Positions 27,584 through 36,206 of a DNA stretch of 64,000 bases are shown one piece after another (the first letter of the stretch is position 1; each line of letters opens with the position of its first letter). This DNA is from Ruegeria faecimaris (lineage in GTDB: Bacteria > Pseudomonadota > Alphaproteobacteria > Rhodobacterales > Rhodobacteraceae), in contig NZ_FXTE01000003.1 in assembly GCF_900182615.1 (NCBI RefSeq), forward strand, positions 227,424 through 291,423, in the 5' to 3' direction. The notes beneath the pieces are model-generated. The model made no database searches. It was not told the origin of the DNA and worked only from the letters and a program-made list of their open reading frames with translations. A program made the translations under genes and the position numbers.

Positions 27584-27760
27584 CTATTTTATCCGATTTG
27601 ACCGATAGTACCCGCCGCCGCCGCTGCCGACCCGAACCGAGGTGTCCAAGTCACGGCTTTCGGCCCAATACCCATGCCACGAGACATAACCTGTGGCAGC
27701 CACGGCCAGAGTTGAAATGACGACGAAAATGATCCTGAAAGCTGTCACTTTAATCCTCAT
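27584..27760 (-). CDS. 58-residue membrane-anchored small protein, unknown
   Basis: A small gene starting at ATG 27760, inside the end of the long DUF4178 gene (11-base overlap), and ending TAG at 27584-27586, 10 bases before the DUF350 start. The product has a basic start, one hydrophobic helix (about 9-27; 'IIFVVISTLAVAATGYVSW'), then a short outside part with Gly-rich 'VGSGGGGYYRSNRIK' at the end. The tight fit between its neighbours and the signal-anchor pattern support it as real. Its family is not recognised; it may be a signal-anchored substrate or assembly factor of the module. Confidence 0.7.
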   Translation of the reverse strand: MRIKVTAFRIIFVVISTLAVAATGYVSWHGYWAESRDLDTSVRVGSGGGGYYRSNRIK

Positions 27761-29051
27761 TTACCCAATCAGTTCCCGACCACCGGGCGCGTTGATGCAA
27801 CCATTTGCGCCCGAACTGAAACAGGAACAGCGCTCCAAAAACCCCGGCCAGCGCGAATGTCCAAAGACCACTGGACAGTCCGGTTTTGACACTGACCTGC
27901 AACTGGCTGAACGGCTGCCCCGGTACATGGCCTACGCCCGACCCGGTCCAAAGCCCCTGCTCAGGCACGTCTAATACCAGTGTGTAATCGCCTGTGCGAT
28001 CTGGTCGAAACGTCAGGCTCGCAAATTTGCTGCCTTCGCTCCACGATCCTTCCGAGTCGCGCCCGGTGTAATATTCGATCGTTCGGCCCGCCTCGAATAC
28101 TGGCTCTCCTTCGGGATCAAGCAGCTCGATGTCCAGATAGATCCAACTGTTTTTGACATTGCCCGAGAAGGAAACGCGCGTCAGTTGGCTGTCGGCTTCA
28201 AGCGGGATTGTGATCTCGGCCGGGAAGTCGCCACGTTTTAGCGCCTGACGCTCTATCGCCCTCTCTCCTGATCGTTGAGAGAAAGAGACCGCCATCACAA
28301 GACAGAGGATCGTAAACACGAATGATACGACCAGCAAAAATCTATAGTTTGGGCCCTCGATGAAAGGTTGCAGCGGATGCACCCGATGTGGGTTCAGGTT
28401 CAATGAAACCCCAAAAGCTGCTTCGGCCTGCTGTTTCGAAACATAGAACGAGCGATAGGTCTCACGCTCGGACCCGGTGGTCGAAAACCCCAGCATCGCC
28501 GTATCAGACATCGCCGAAATTGTGGTTGTCTTTTCCCCCAGTGACGGCGGCCAGGTGAATTCACCCTCAACATAGGTGACCGCACTTGTGGTGGTCTCGT
28601 AATACACAAAGCGCCCATCCTCGATCGTCACAGAGGGAGGGGATTCCGCCGTCTCAACCCACCGCTCCGACATCCAGGCCGATCCGCGATAGCGTCTGGA
28701 AAACACCAGATGACCCGCCTCAAGCGTCAGCCAGGCATAGCCGTGAGTTGGCGAATAGAGCTGATGGTCTATCCATTGGTAGACCCGTCCGCCCCAGCGC
28801 TCGGCATGTTCGATCAGACCAATTATGGTGAACTCGGCACCATACAACGACCCACTCATCCCAATCGAAAGCGGGGTTTCCGGGCGTTTCTGATCCTTGA
28901 ACTGCCGCAATGTCCGATAGTTGTTCTGTGCATCCAGCTCGGCCCCGCAATACGAACAGATCTGCACGATCACCCGGCCACCGCCCAGTACATCCAGACC
29001 GGCGCCGCAGCAGGTGCAGTTGATCGAAAGAAGACTTGGATCTCGGGTCAT
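27750..29051 (-). CDS. DUF4178 protein, long form, zinc ribbon plus two membrane helices
   Basis: A 433-residue protein. It has an N-terminal zinc-ribbon-like pair ('CTCCGAGLDVLGGGR', 'CSYCGAEL'), a DUF4178 domain (about 55-190; 'YQWIDHQLYSPTHGYAWLTLE'), one membrane helix (about 235-255), an extracytoplasmic beta-rich region (about 270-390) and a final helix ('FALAGVFGALFLFQF') with a basic tail. The function of DUF4178 is unknown; the family is a partner of DUF350 and spermidine-synthase-like genes. It overlaps the short DUF4178 gene by 4 bases upstream and the 58-residue gene downstream, indicating tight translational coupling. Confidence 0.85.
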   Translation of the reverse strand: MTRDPSLLSINCTCCGAGLDVLGGGRVIVQICSYCGAELDAQNNYRTLRQFKDQKRPETPLSIGMSGSLYGAEFTIIGLIEHAERWGGRVYQWIDHQLYSPTHGYAWLTLEAGHLVFSRRYRGSAWMSERWVETAESPPSVTIEDGRFVYYETTTSAVTYVEGEFTWPPSLGEKTTTISAMSDTAMLGFSTTGSERETYRSFYVSKQQAEAAFGVSLNLNPHRVHPLQPFIEGPNYRFLLVVSFVFTILCLVMAVSFSQRSGERAIERQALKRGDFPAEITIPLEADSQLTRVSFSGNVKNSWIYLDIELLDPEGEPVFEAGRTIEYYTGRDSEGSWSEGSKFASLTFRPDRTGDYTLVLDVPEQGLWTGSGVGHVPGQPFSQLQVSVKTGLSSGLWTFALAGVFGALFLFQFGRKWLHQRARWSGTDWVNED

Positions 29052-29662
29052 GGCTGCCGCTGAACCTTCACGTCAAATGCGTCATACCACCGACCGTAGA
29101 ACCAGATCGCATGACCGGGCCAGAATTCGCCGGACAACAAAGCCTCGTCCCCGGCGGAAGCGTTCACGAATTCATGGCTTTCCCCGACCTGAAGCACCTC
29201 ATCGAACTGTCCACGCAGCGCGATACATTCGGCATGTTCAACTTCGGTAACCGTGAATGTGGCCGCGTCGAAATCCAGCGTTTCGCCCAGCTTGAACGGA
29301 GGCATGAATTTCGGCGTGTCCTTTCCGGTCAAGCGTTTCTGCCGAACGACATCTCCCTCATCGAGCGATATCCAGCAGGTGCGGCCATCACCATCGACAC
29401 CGCAGAACTCATCCCAGAACCCCCGCCCGTAGGAATAGCGCGCATGACCAAGAATCAATGTCGGCGTTCGACCCAGTTGCACTTGATCGCCTATCCCGAA
29501 CAAAAGCGGTGCATCGTGCATCTCACCCTGCTGGCCCGCCGATTGAACCTGGACATCATTGATCATCAACGTCGTACCGCAGGACGCACAGGTGGCAACC
29601 TTTATCCCTTTCAGCGCAATCGGGGTTTGCGCACCGCAGTTTGGACAGTTCAAAGTCTTCAT
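29048..29662 (-). CDS. DUF4178 protein, short form with zinc ribbon
   Basis: A 204-residue soluble protein with an N-terminal zinc ribbon ('CPNCGAQTPI', 'CASCGTTL') and a single DUF4178 domain (about 50-195; 'GRGFWDEFCGVDGDGRTCWISLDEGD', 'HEFVNASAGDEALLSGEFWPG'). It is the first gene of a five-gene minus-strand operon (short DUF4178, long DUF4178, small protein, DUF350, synthase-like), all overlapping or within 10 bases. Two DUF4178 proteins of different architecture in one operon suggest they act together, for example as a heteromer. No catalytic motif is evident. Confidence 0.85.
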   Translation of the reverse strand: MKTLNCPNCGAQTPIALKGIKVATCASCGTTLMINDVQVQSAGQQGEMHDAPLLFGIGDQVQLGRTPTLILGHARYSYGRGFWDEFCGVDGDGRTCWISLDEGDVVRQKRLTGKDTPKFMPPFKLGETLDFDAATFTVTEVEHAECIALRGQFDEVLQVGESHEFVNASAGDEALLSGEFWPGHAIWFYGRWYDAFDVKVQRQP

Positions 29663-29833
29663 GCTTTCAAGTCGCGCAAAGAAAATGAAATTTCAAGCCG
29701 TTATTGGTTCTGGAGAATACACGTCCGGTGCCGCCTCGCCCTTGTTGCCAGAATTCAAACAGAACCACTTAGGTGGAACTGAACATGCTGGCGGTTCTGT
29801 TAGAAGTGCCGTCAGCCCCAGCAATCATCTGAG

Positions 29834-30766
29834 TTAGTCGTGAAATAGGATTTCAGCTGCGTCTTTGCTTATGGTTGTGCCCTTCCTGCCCGCAACGATA
29901 TCCGCCAGATCGGCCAGTGCGCCGATGGCTGCGGTTTTGCCGGTAAGCCGCGCAAACTGGGCGGCGGCCTCGACCTTTGGGCCCATCGAACCGGCGGCGA
30001 AATTGAACTTGGCCATGGCCTTTGGTGAGGCGGCTTTTATGCCACGCTGAGTATCGGTACCCCAGTCCAGATAGGCACAATCAGCATCCGTTGCCGAAAT
30101 GAACAAATCGGCCCCGACCTCTCGGGCCAGCAGCTCTGAGGCCAGATCCTTGTCGATCACCGCTTCTATCCCCTCCAGATAACCCGGAGAAGTATAGGCC
30201 GTGGGAATGCCCCCGCCACCGGCACAGATCACCACGGTTTGCCGTTCCAGCAGCCATTTAATCGGCCTGATTTGAAAAATCCGTTTCGGCAGCGGAGAGG
30301 CAACAACCCGTCGCCATTTGTCACCATCCGCACGAATTTGCCAGCCCTTGTCGGCGGCCAATCGTTCTGCCTCGGGTTTGTCATATACCGGACCGATGAA
30401 TTTTGTGGGGTCGTCAAAGGCGGGATCCTTGGCATCGACCTCAATCATGGTCAGCAGCGTGGCCAGAGGCGTCTCGGGCGGCAGACGGTTGCCCAGCTCC
30501 TGCTCGATCATGTACCCGATCATGCCCTCGGTTTCCGCCCCAAGCACGTCCAGCGGATAGGCCTCATCCGGGTTATAGGCGTTGCCCTGTAGGGCCAGTA
30601 ATCCCACCTGAGGGCCATTCCCGTGGGTCACAATCAACTCGTTCCCCTCGGCAATGGTGGCCAGCGCCTGCGCGGCGATGGCCGTGTTTTCACGCTGGTT
30701 CTCGGCGGTCAGGGCCTGACCCCGCCGCAGCAGCGCATTGCCCCCAAGGGCGACGACGATGCGCAT
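29834..30766 (-). CDS. arcC: Carbamate kinase
   Basis: A 310-residue cytosolic kinase that makes ATP from carbamoyl phosphate and ADP, the last step of the arginine deiminase pathway. Family features are '[14 protein letters not shown]', '[18 protein letters not shown]', '[21 protein letters not shown]', '[10 protein letters not shown]' and '[12 protein letters not shown]'. Length matches the family. It lies 3 bases after arcB. Confidence 0.97.
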   Translation of the reverse strand: MRIVVALGGNALLRRGQALTAENQRENTAIAAQALATIAEGNELIVTHGNGPQVGLLALQGNAYNPDEAYPLDVLGAETEGMIGYMIEQELGNRLPPETPLATLLTMIEVDAKDPAFDDPTKFIGPVYDKPEAERLAADKGWQIRADGDKWRRVVASPLPKRIFQIRPIKWLLERQTVVICAGGGGIPTAYTSPGYLEGIEAVIDKDLASELLAREVGADLFISATDADCAYLDWGTDTQRGIKAASPKAMAKFNFAAGSMGPKVEAAAQFARLTGKTAAIGALADLADIVAGRKGTTISKDAAEILFHD

Positions 30767-30769
30767 GAC

Positions 30770-31771
30770 TCAGGCCCCCAGAGTGGCGACCAGAACGGCC
30801 TTGATTGTGTGCATTCGGTTTTCGGCCTGTTCGAACTGAATACCGGCGGGGCTTTCGAATACCTCTTCGGTGACCTCCATTTCGGTGATGCCGAATTTCT
30901 CGTGGATGTCTTCGCCCACTTTAGTCTCGGTATTGTGAAAGGCGGGCAGGCAATGCATGAATTTGACGTTTGGATTGTTTGCCGCTGCCATTAACGCGCT
31001 GTTGACCTGATAGGGGGTCAGCTGCTTGATCCGGCTGTCCCAGACCTCTGGTGCTTCGCCCATCGAGACCCAGACATCGGTGTGGATGAAATCCACGCCA
31101 TCCACGGCGGCCGCAGGATCATCGGTGATGGTCAGCGTCGCGCCGTAACGCGCGGCGGCTTCTTCTGCCGGACCGCGGAATTCGTCGGACGGCCACAGAT
31201 CACGTGGGGCGGCGATGCGGACGTCCATCCCCATCATGCAGCCCGCGATCATCAGCGAATGGCCCATATTGGACCGCCCGTCGCCCACATAGGCGTATTT
31301 GATGTCATGCAGGGGCTTTTCTCCATATTCCTGCATGGTCAGCAGATCGGCCAGCATCTGGGTCGGGTGGAACTCATCGGTCAGCCCGTTATAGACCGGC
31401 ACGCCCGCATTGGCGGCCAGAGTTTCCGCCAGTTCCTGCCCAAAGCCGCGATATTCGATGCCGTCGAACATGCGACCCAGCACGCGGGCAGTGTCCTTCA
31501 TGCTTTCCTTATGCCCGATCTGTGATCCCGAGGGGCCGAGATAGGTGACGCCAGCCCCCTGATCCATCGCGGCCACTTCAAAAGCGCACATGGTCCGTGT
31601 CGAGGATTTTTCGAAGATCAGGCAGATGTTCTTACCCTTCAGATGCTGGATTTCAGACCCCGCATATTTTGCGCGTTTCAGATCGCGCGACAGGTCCAGC
31701 AAATAACGCAGCTCGCGCTGGTCGAAATCGAGCAGTTTCAGGAAGCTGCGGCCCTTGATGTTAAATGCCAT
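30770..31771 (-). CDS. arcB: Ornithine carbamoyltransferase, catabolic
   Basis: A 333-residue transferase; in this operon it cleaves citrulline with phosphate into ornithine and carbamoyl phosphate. The carbamoyl-phosphate site '[13 protein letters not shown]' (STRT at 57-60), '[11 protein letters not shown]', '[19 protein letters not shown]' and the catalytic '[11 protein letters not shown]' are present. An AGGAG site lies 7 bases before its ATG. The catabolic role is inferred from position between arcA and arcC; sequence alone would also allow the biosynthetic enzyme. Confidence 0.96.
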   Translation of the reverse strand: MAFNIKGRSFLKLLDFDQRELRYLLDLSRDLKRAKYAGSEIQHLKGKNICLIFEKSSTRTMCAFEVAAMDQGAGVTYLGPSGSQIGHKESMKDTARVLGRMFDGIEYRGFGQELAETLAANAGVPVYNGLTDEFHPTQMLADLLTMQEYGEKPLHDIKYAYVGDGRSNMGHSLMIAGCMMGMDVRIAAPRDLWPSDEFRGPAEEAAARYGATLTITDDPAAAVDGVDFIHTDVWVSMGEAPEVWDSRIKQLTPYQVNSALMAAANNPNVKFMHCLPAFHNTETKVGEDIHEKFGITEMEVTEEVFESPAGIQFEQAENRMHTIKAVLVATLGA

Positions 31772-31800
31772 TGGTCAATCTCCTTTTTCAGTAATCGGGT

Positions 31801-33030
31801 TCAATAATCCACGGGGTCACGCCAGATCGGGCAGGTCATGCAATGCCCGCCGCCTCGTCCACGCCCCAGTTCCGAGCCCGAGATCGTGATCACCTCGACC
31901 CCCGCCTTGCGCAGCAGCGTGTTGGTATAGGTGTTGCGGTCATAAGCGACGACCACGCCGGGCTCTAACGCCACCACGTTGTTGCCGTCGTCCCACTGCT
32001 CGCGTTCCTGATTGAATGCGTCTCCGCCGGTCTGCACGATGTTCAGAGATTTGATCCCCAGACATTCGGCGGCCACATCGAACAGATGTTTGTCATCGCG
32101 CCGGAAGTCGATCGTGTCCTCTTTGTTTCCGGGGCGCAGGCTGATGCACTGGATGTCGTTACAGACATCAACATAGGCAGTCGCGGTCTCGCGGTCGCAA
32201 TGGCTGAACACTGTATCCAGATGCATAGCCGCGCGGCTGCGGGGCATCTGACAGGCAACAACCCTCTCCGCCGCGCCTTTGGCAAACAGAGCGCGGGCAA
32301 CCTGACCAACCGCCTGCGGACTGGTACGTTCGCCCATGCCGATCAACACACTGCCATTGCCCCAGGGCATGACATCACCGCCTTCGACCGTGGCCGCGCC
32401 GTGATCCTTGTCTGGGTCACCCCACCAGATCTCGAAATCTGCGTCGCGGAACTCGGGGTGGAACTTGTAGATCGCGGTCACCAACAGGGTTTCGGGGCGC
32501 CGCGCCGGCCAGTACATCGGGTTGACCGTAACGCCGCCATAGATCCAGCAACTGTTGTCACGAGTGAACTGCGTATTTGGAATCGGTGGGATCACAAAGC
32601 CCAATGGCCCCAGATAGCTGCCGAACATACCTGAGGGTTTGAACGGCATATCTTCGACCGCGATGCCACCGATCAGATATCTGGCCAGATCCTTGGCCGC
32701 CATCTCATCCAACCAGCCGCGCAGCTCATTCAGCATACCGACGCCCACCTGATTTTCGGTAATGCGGCGGTCCAGAACCCAATTACGGGCTCCCTTGTCC
32801 TTCAGCGTTTCTGCAAGCAGCGTCTGGAATTCTAAAACCTGAACCCCGCGATCCTCCATCTTCATGCGGAAATCGGCATGGTCAGAGCGGGCTTTGTGCA
32901 CCCAAAGAACATCGTCATAAAGCAATTCTGCCGCATTGCCGGGGGTCAGGCGGGAATGGGCCAGACCCGGTTCGCAGACCATCACCTTTCGAAGTTTCCC
33001 AATCTCGGAATGTGCGCCAAATCCAGTCAT
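31801..33030 (-). CDS. arcA: Arginine deiminase
   Basis: A 409-residue enzyme hydrolysing arginine to citrulline and ammonia. The guanidino-modifying motifs are intact: '[17 protein letters not shown]', '[13 protein letters not shown]', '[22 protein letters not shown]', '[13 protein letters not shown]' and the catalytic cysteine in 'GGGHCMTCP' (Cys397). The start is ATG 33030, which has AAAGGAG just upstream and overlaps the permease stop by 4 bases; an upstream extension is unconserved and is rejected. Confidence 0.97.
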   Translation of the reverse strand: MTGFGAHSEIGKLRKVMVCEPGLAHSRLTPGNAAELLYDDVLWVHKARSDHADFRMKMEDRGVQVLEFQTLLAETLKDKGARNWVLDRRITENQVGVGMLNELRGWLDEMAAKDLARYLIGGIAVEDMPFKPSGMFGSYLGPLGFVIPPIPNTQFTRDNSCWIYGGVTVNPMYWPARRPETLLVTAIYKFHPEFRDADFEIWWGDPDKDHGAATVEGGDVMPWGNGSVLIGMGERTSPQAVGQVARALFAKGAAERVVACQMPRSRAAMHLDTVFSHCDRETATAYVDVCNDIQCISLRPGNKEDTIDFRRDDKHLFDVAAECLGIKSLNIVQTGGDAFNQEREQWDDGNNVVALEPGVVVAYDRNTYTNTLLRKAGVEVITISGSELGRGRGGGHCMTCPIWRDPVDY

Positions 33031-34364
33031 GATATCTCCTTTGATGTAATCGCGCCGGACTGCCAACGCAGCCAGACATGGATGGGCAACCCAGCCAACA
33101 GCAACAGGACGCCCCAGAAAACGACGTCTTTTCCAGCGCCGAAAATCGCCCAGAATGAATAGACAAAACCGAGACCCGCCAGCACAAAGGCCTGCGGTGG
33201 CAGGCGGGTGCGTTCTTTGCGTTTTGCGCGGATCATAATTTCGGCACCTGCGCACAGCAGGTAGGGAATCAGCGTGGATAGGGTGGCCAACAGAATAATG
33301 AATTCAAACTGTTCAGCCAGGGATCGGGTGTAGTTCATAGCGATCAAAGCGCTGGCTAGCAGGCTTGAGGAGATCAGGCCAAATGCCGGCGTACCAGTCC
33401 GTGACACCCGGGCAAAACCGGCCGGGAACAACCCGTCACGCGCCGCGCCCAGTGGCACTTGCCCGGTCAGCAGCACAAATCCGTTGAGCGTGCCGAAGGT
33501 CGAAACGCAGGCCCCGACCGCGATGAATACCGCACCGCCAAACCCCCACATCACATGCGCAACATCCGCCAGCGGTGCGTTGCTTCCGGCCAGCGTGCCG
33601 GATGGCACCACCCCAAGCGCCACATAGGTCGTGGCAATATAGACCAATGCGGCAACACAGGTTCCGACAATCGTCGCAAGAGGGATCGTTTTGGTAGGGT
33701 TCCTGACATCGCCCGCCGGAACCGTTGCGGATTCGAGCCCCACAAAGGCCCAAAGCGTCAACGCCGCGCAGGCCGAGATCGCCGATATGTTCGACATTCC
33801 ACTAAGGTTGGCCGGCCGGAAGTTGGCCGGTTGGACATGGGACAGTCCCAGCAGGATCAGCACCAGCAGCGGGGCCAGCTTCATCACCGTGGTCACCACT
33901 TGTACAATCCCGGCCTGCCGAACGCCGCGCAGATTGACCCAGGTGAGCAGCCAAATCGCACCAAGTGAGACCGCCAATCCCGCGAGCGCAGTTTCCCCAA
34001 TGGCGGGCACCATAAAGCTGAGATAGCCAGCAAAGGCGACGGCAACGGCGGCATTCCCAGACCACAGCGCGATCCAATAGCCCCAAGCAATCAGGAAACC
34101 GGCAAAATCACCAAAGCCCTCGCGCGCATAAGCGTATGGCCCGCCGGTATTGGAAGACAATCGCGCCAGCCGACCAAAGATCAGGGCCAGCACAATCGCG
34201 CCACCTGCGGTCAGAACCCATCCCGCCATCGAGATTGGCCCGAACACGGCCAGAGAAGACGGCAGCAGGAAAATACCGGACCCGATCATATTGCCCACCA
34301 CCAGCGCGGTGCACATCCAGAACCCAAGGGTTCCTTTGGGTTTAGATCGGGTGTCGGTGGGCAT
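33027..34364 (-). CDS. APC-family amino acid permease (AdiC-like)
   Basis: A 445-residue permease with about twelve membrane helices and the APC helix-1 motif '[16 protein letters not shown]', plus '[24 protein letters not shown]' and '[19 protein letters not shown]'. It resembles the basic amino acid/polyamine antiporters (AdiC, PotE, ArcD-like). Within an arginine deiminase operon its expected job is arginine uptake against ornithine, or uptake alone. It sits between the YfcC-type carrier and arcA and overlaps arcA by 4 bases. Confidence 0.9.
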   Translation of the reverse strand: MPTDTRSKPKGTLGFWMCTALVVGNMIGSGIFLLPSSLAVFGPISMAGWVLTAGGAIVLALIFGRLARLSSNTGGPYAYAREGFGDFAGFLIAWGYWIALWSGNAAVAVAFAGYLSFMVPAIGETALAGLAVSLGAIWLLTWVNLRGVRQAGIVQVVTTVMKLAPLLVLILLGLSHVQPANFRPANLSGMSNISAISACAALTLWAFVGLESATVPAGDVRNPTKTIPLATIVGTCVAALVYIATTYVALGVVPSGTLAGSNAPLADVAHVMWGFGGAVFIAVGACVSTFGTLNGFVLLTGQVPLGAARDGLFPAGFARVSRTGTPAFGLISSSLLASALIAMNYTRSLAEQFEFIILLATLSTLIPYLLCAGAEIMIRAKRKERTRLPPQAFVLAGLGFVYSFWAIFGAGKDVVFWGVLLLLAGLPIHVWLRWQSGAITSKEIS

Positions 34365-34373
34365 AATGCGACC

Positions 34374-35780
34374 TCATGCCAACGCGGAAAGGCTGAGCCC
34401 GGCCATGATGATGACGATCAGGATCAGTAAAAGCGGCCACATGAAACTGAGCCAGCGTTCATAGGGCACACGCCCTAGGGCAAGCCCGCCCATGACCACC
34501 GCAAAGGTGGGGTTAATCAGGTTCACCAAACCGCTGGCTGACTGATAGGCCGTCACGACCAAAGACCGTTCTACGCCGGAAAAGTCTGCTAGCGGCGCCA
34601 TGATCGGCATCGTCAGAACCGCCAGGCCCGAAGATGACGGGACGAGGAAGGACAACAGCCCCTGCAAGGCGAACATCGCATTGATAAAGGCCACTTTGCC
34701 CAAACCATCCACGGCACTTTCTGCCCAATACAAAATGGTATCGGTGATGTTTCCTGCGTCCATGACCACTACGATCCCGCGCGCGATCCCGATCACCAGC
34801 GCAACCCCCAGCAAATCCCGGGCACCGTCAACGAAGGTCGAGGTGAATTCCTCTTCCCCGATCCGTGCGATCAATCCCACGACTATCGAGGACACTATGA
34901 ACAGGCCGGACATCTCGGCCATCCACCAGCCTCCTGCCGCGACACCCCAGATCATCACGCCAAAGCTGGCCGCAAAGATCAAAAGGATCAGCCCATGCAT
35001 ACTCGTAAAGGTCGGAGCTTCTCCGCCCGTGCGGCCACCTTTGAGGAAATGCGCCTCATTGCTTTCGCGCTTGTCGGCAACGATGGACAGATCCGGATCG
35101 GCTTTGACCTTGGCTGCATATCGCATGACAAAGACCACACAGGCCAACCAGCATGCCAGCAACAGCGCAAAGCGCAGCATTATGCCATTGGTGAAGGGCA
35201 CCCCCGCCGCATCCGAGGCGATGACTGTGGCAAACGGGTTAATCGTCGACCCCAGCGTGCCAACCCCCGCCCCCAGCATGATGATGGCCACACCCACTAC
35301 CGCGTCATAGCGCGCGGCAATCATCACTGGGATGATCAGCGCGTAAAAAGCCAGTGACTCTTCGGCCATGCCATAGATTGTGCCCCCCGCAGCAAAGAAG
35401 GCCATCAAGATGGGGATCATCCATTTCTCGCGCCCCTTCAGACGCACCATTGCGCGCGCAATCCCGGCGTCAATCGCCCCGGTTCGCGTTACAACTCCCA
35501 AAAAACCGCCAATCACCAGCACAAAAAGTGCAACATCAATCGCCCGCGCTTCATAACTGACAGGGTCATAGAACCCCCCGATAGGGGCCAGTACGACGTC
35601 ATAGAACCCCTGCGGATTGGGCTCGACAACCTGATAGCTGCCCGGTACCGGAACATCGCGTCCCAGGGCTTCGTTAGCGACGCGGTCATATTGGCCAGCG
35701 GGAACAAACCAGGTTGCAATGGCGACCAGTGCTATCAACGCAAACAGAATTGTATATGCAGTTGGAAACTTGAGCTTCAT
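34374..35780 (-). CDS. YfcC-family transporter, probable arginine/ornithine carrier
   Basis: A 468-residue polytopic protein of the YfcC/DcuC-like ion-transporter superfamily, with segments 'FPTAYTILFALIALVAI', 'TWFVPAGQYDRV', 'GGFLGVVTRTGAIDAGIAR', 'MAEESLAFYALIIPVMIA' and 'GAGVGTLGSTINPFATVIAS'. Members next to arcABC are thought to exchange arginine and ornithine. It is the first gene of the operon, with AGGAG 9 bases before its ATG. The presence of a second permease makes one of the two a candidate for export of ornithine or import of citrulline. Confidence 0.87.
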   Translation of the reverse strand: MKLKFPTAYTILFALIALVAIATWFVPAGQYDRVANEALGRDVPVPGSYQVVEPNPQGFYDVVLAPIGGFYDPVSYEARAIDVALFVLVIGGFLGVVTRTGAIDAGIARAMVRLKGREKWMIPILMAFFAAGGTIYGMAEESLAFYALIIPVMIAARYDAVVGVAIIMLGAGVGTLGSTINPFATVIASDAAGVPFTNGIMLRFALLLACWLACVVFVMRYAAKVKADPDLSIVADKRESNEAHFLKGGRTGGEAPTFTSMHGLILLIFAASFGVMIWGVAAGGWWMAEMSGLFIVSSIVVGLIARIGEEEFTSTFVDGARDLLGVALVIGIARGIVVVMDAGNITDTILYWAESAVDGLGKVAFINAMFALQGLLSFLVPSSSGLAVLTMPIMAPLADFSGVERSLVVTAYQSASGLVNLINPTFAVVMGGLALGRVPYERWLSFMWPLLLILIVIIMAGLSLSALA

Positions 35781-35840
35781 GTCATCAAACTCCTAAAAGA
35801 GCTGAGATTGGGTTTCGAAACTTCCGGTCCCTTCATACAG

Positions 35841-35853
35841 TCTCAATATGAGA
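35841..35853. promoter_or_regulatory. Palindrome upstream of the arginine deiminase operon
   Basis: TCTCA-ATA-TGAGA is a perfect 13-base palindrome, about 60 bases before the first start codon of the arc operon. It is in the right place for a regulator operator. No classical FNR/ANR box (TTGAT-N4-ATCAA) was found in the gap, so the regulator is not identified. Confidence 0.35.
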
Positions 35854-36118
35854 TTTCTAAGGATGAATGACCCCGAGGCGACCTGAACGGTTCTACATGA
35901 ACGCCATTCGCTGGCGCTGCGCATTGACCTGCATCAAAAGAATTCAGGCTGACGCCGGATTCAGGTTCGTCAGTTTTTGCTTTCCTACAGATCGTAAGTT
36001 GCTCATTTGTGTGCAGCGTTTAGCACCTTGCGATCCATCGCCCCATTCTGGCAGAAACCCGCTTGAGACTGTGGTGATCATGTTGACATATCAGCCCATT
36101 TCCCTGAACCGGGAAGTC

Positions 36119-36154
36119 GCACATTTGCATTAGGCTTACCAAAGGCTAATGTGC
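36119..36154. promoter_or_regulatory. Dyad upstream of the PrtD-type exporter
   Basis: ATTAGGCTT (36129-36137) and AAGGCTAAT (36142-36150) form an inverted repeat with one mismatch, flanked by an outer pair GCACATT/AATGTGC. It ends 52 bases before the exporter start codon, which suggests a protein-binding site or a hairpin in the leader. Confidence 0.35.
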
Positions 36155-36206
36155 AAGAAATTAAGGCGCAAATGCCCGTATCGAACAGTAACCCAAGGCT
36201 AACAAC

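Larger units (their letters stand above)
35781..36206. other. Divergent regulatory region between arc operon and prtD-like gene
   Basis: 426 bases with no supportable gene between divergent operons. It holds a palindrome near the arc operon (35841-35853) and a larger dyad near the exporter operon (36119-36154). A TTGACA at 36083-36088 is present without a matching -10 sequence. Confidence 0.5.

Noticed and set aside
36083..36105. TTGACA as a sigma-70 promoter for the PrtD-type operon
   Set aside because: The -35 is consensus but no -10-like sequence follows at 16-18 bases.
36192..36202. AAGGCTAAC shared with the region upstream of the MsbA-like gene (about 52920)
   Set aside because: At the first site AAGG acts as the ribosome binding site, and a nine-base match between two loci in 64 kb is not significant by itself.
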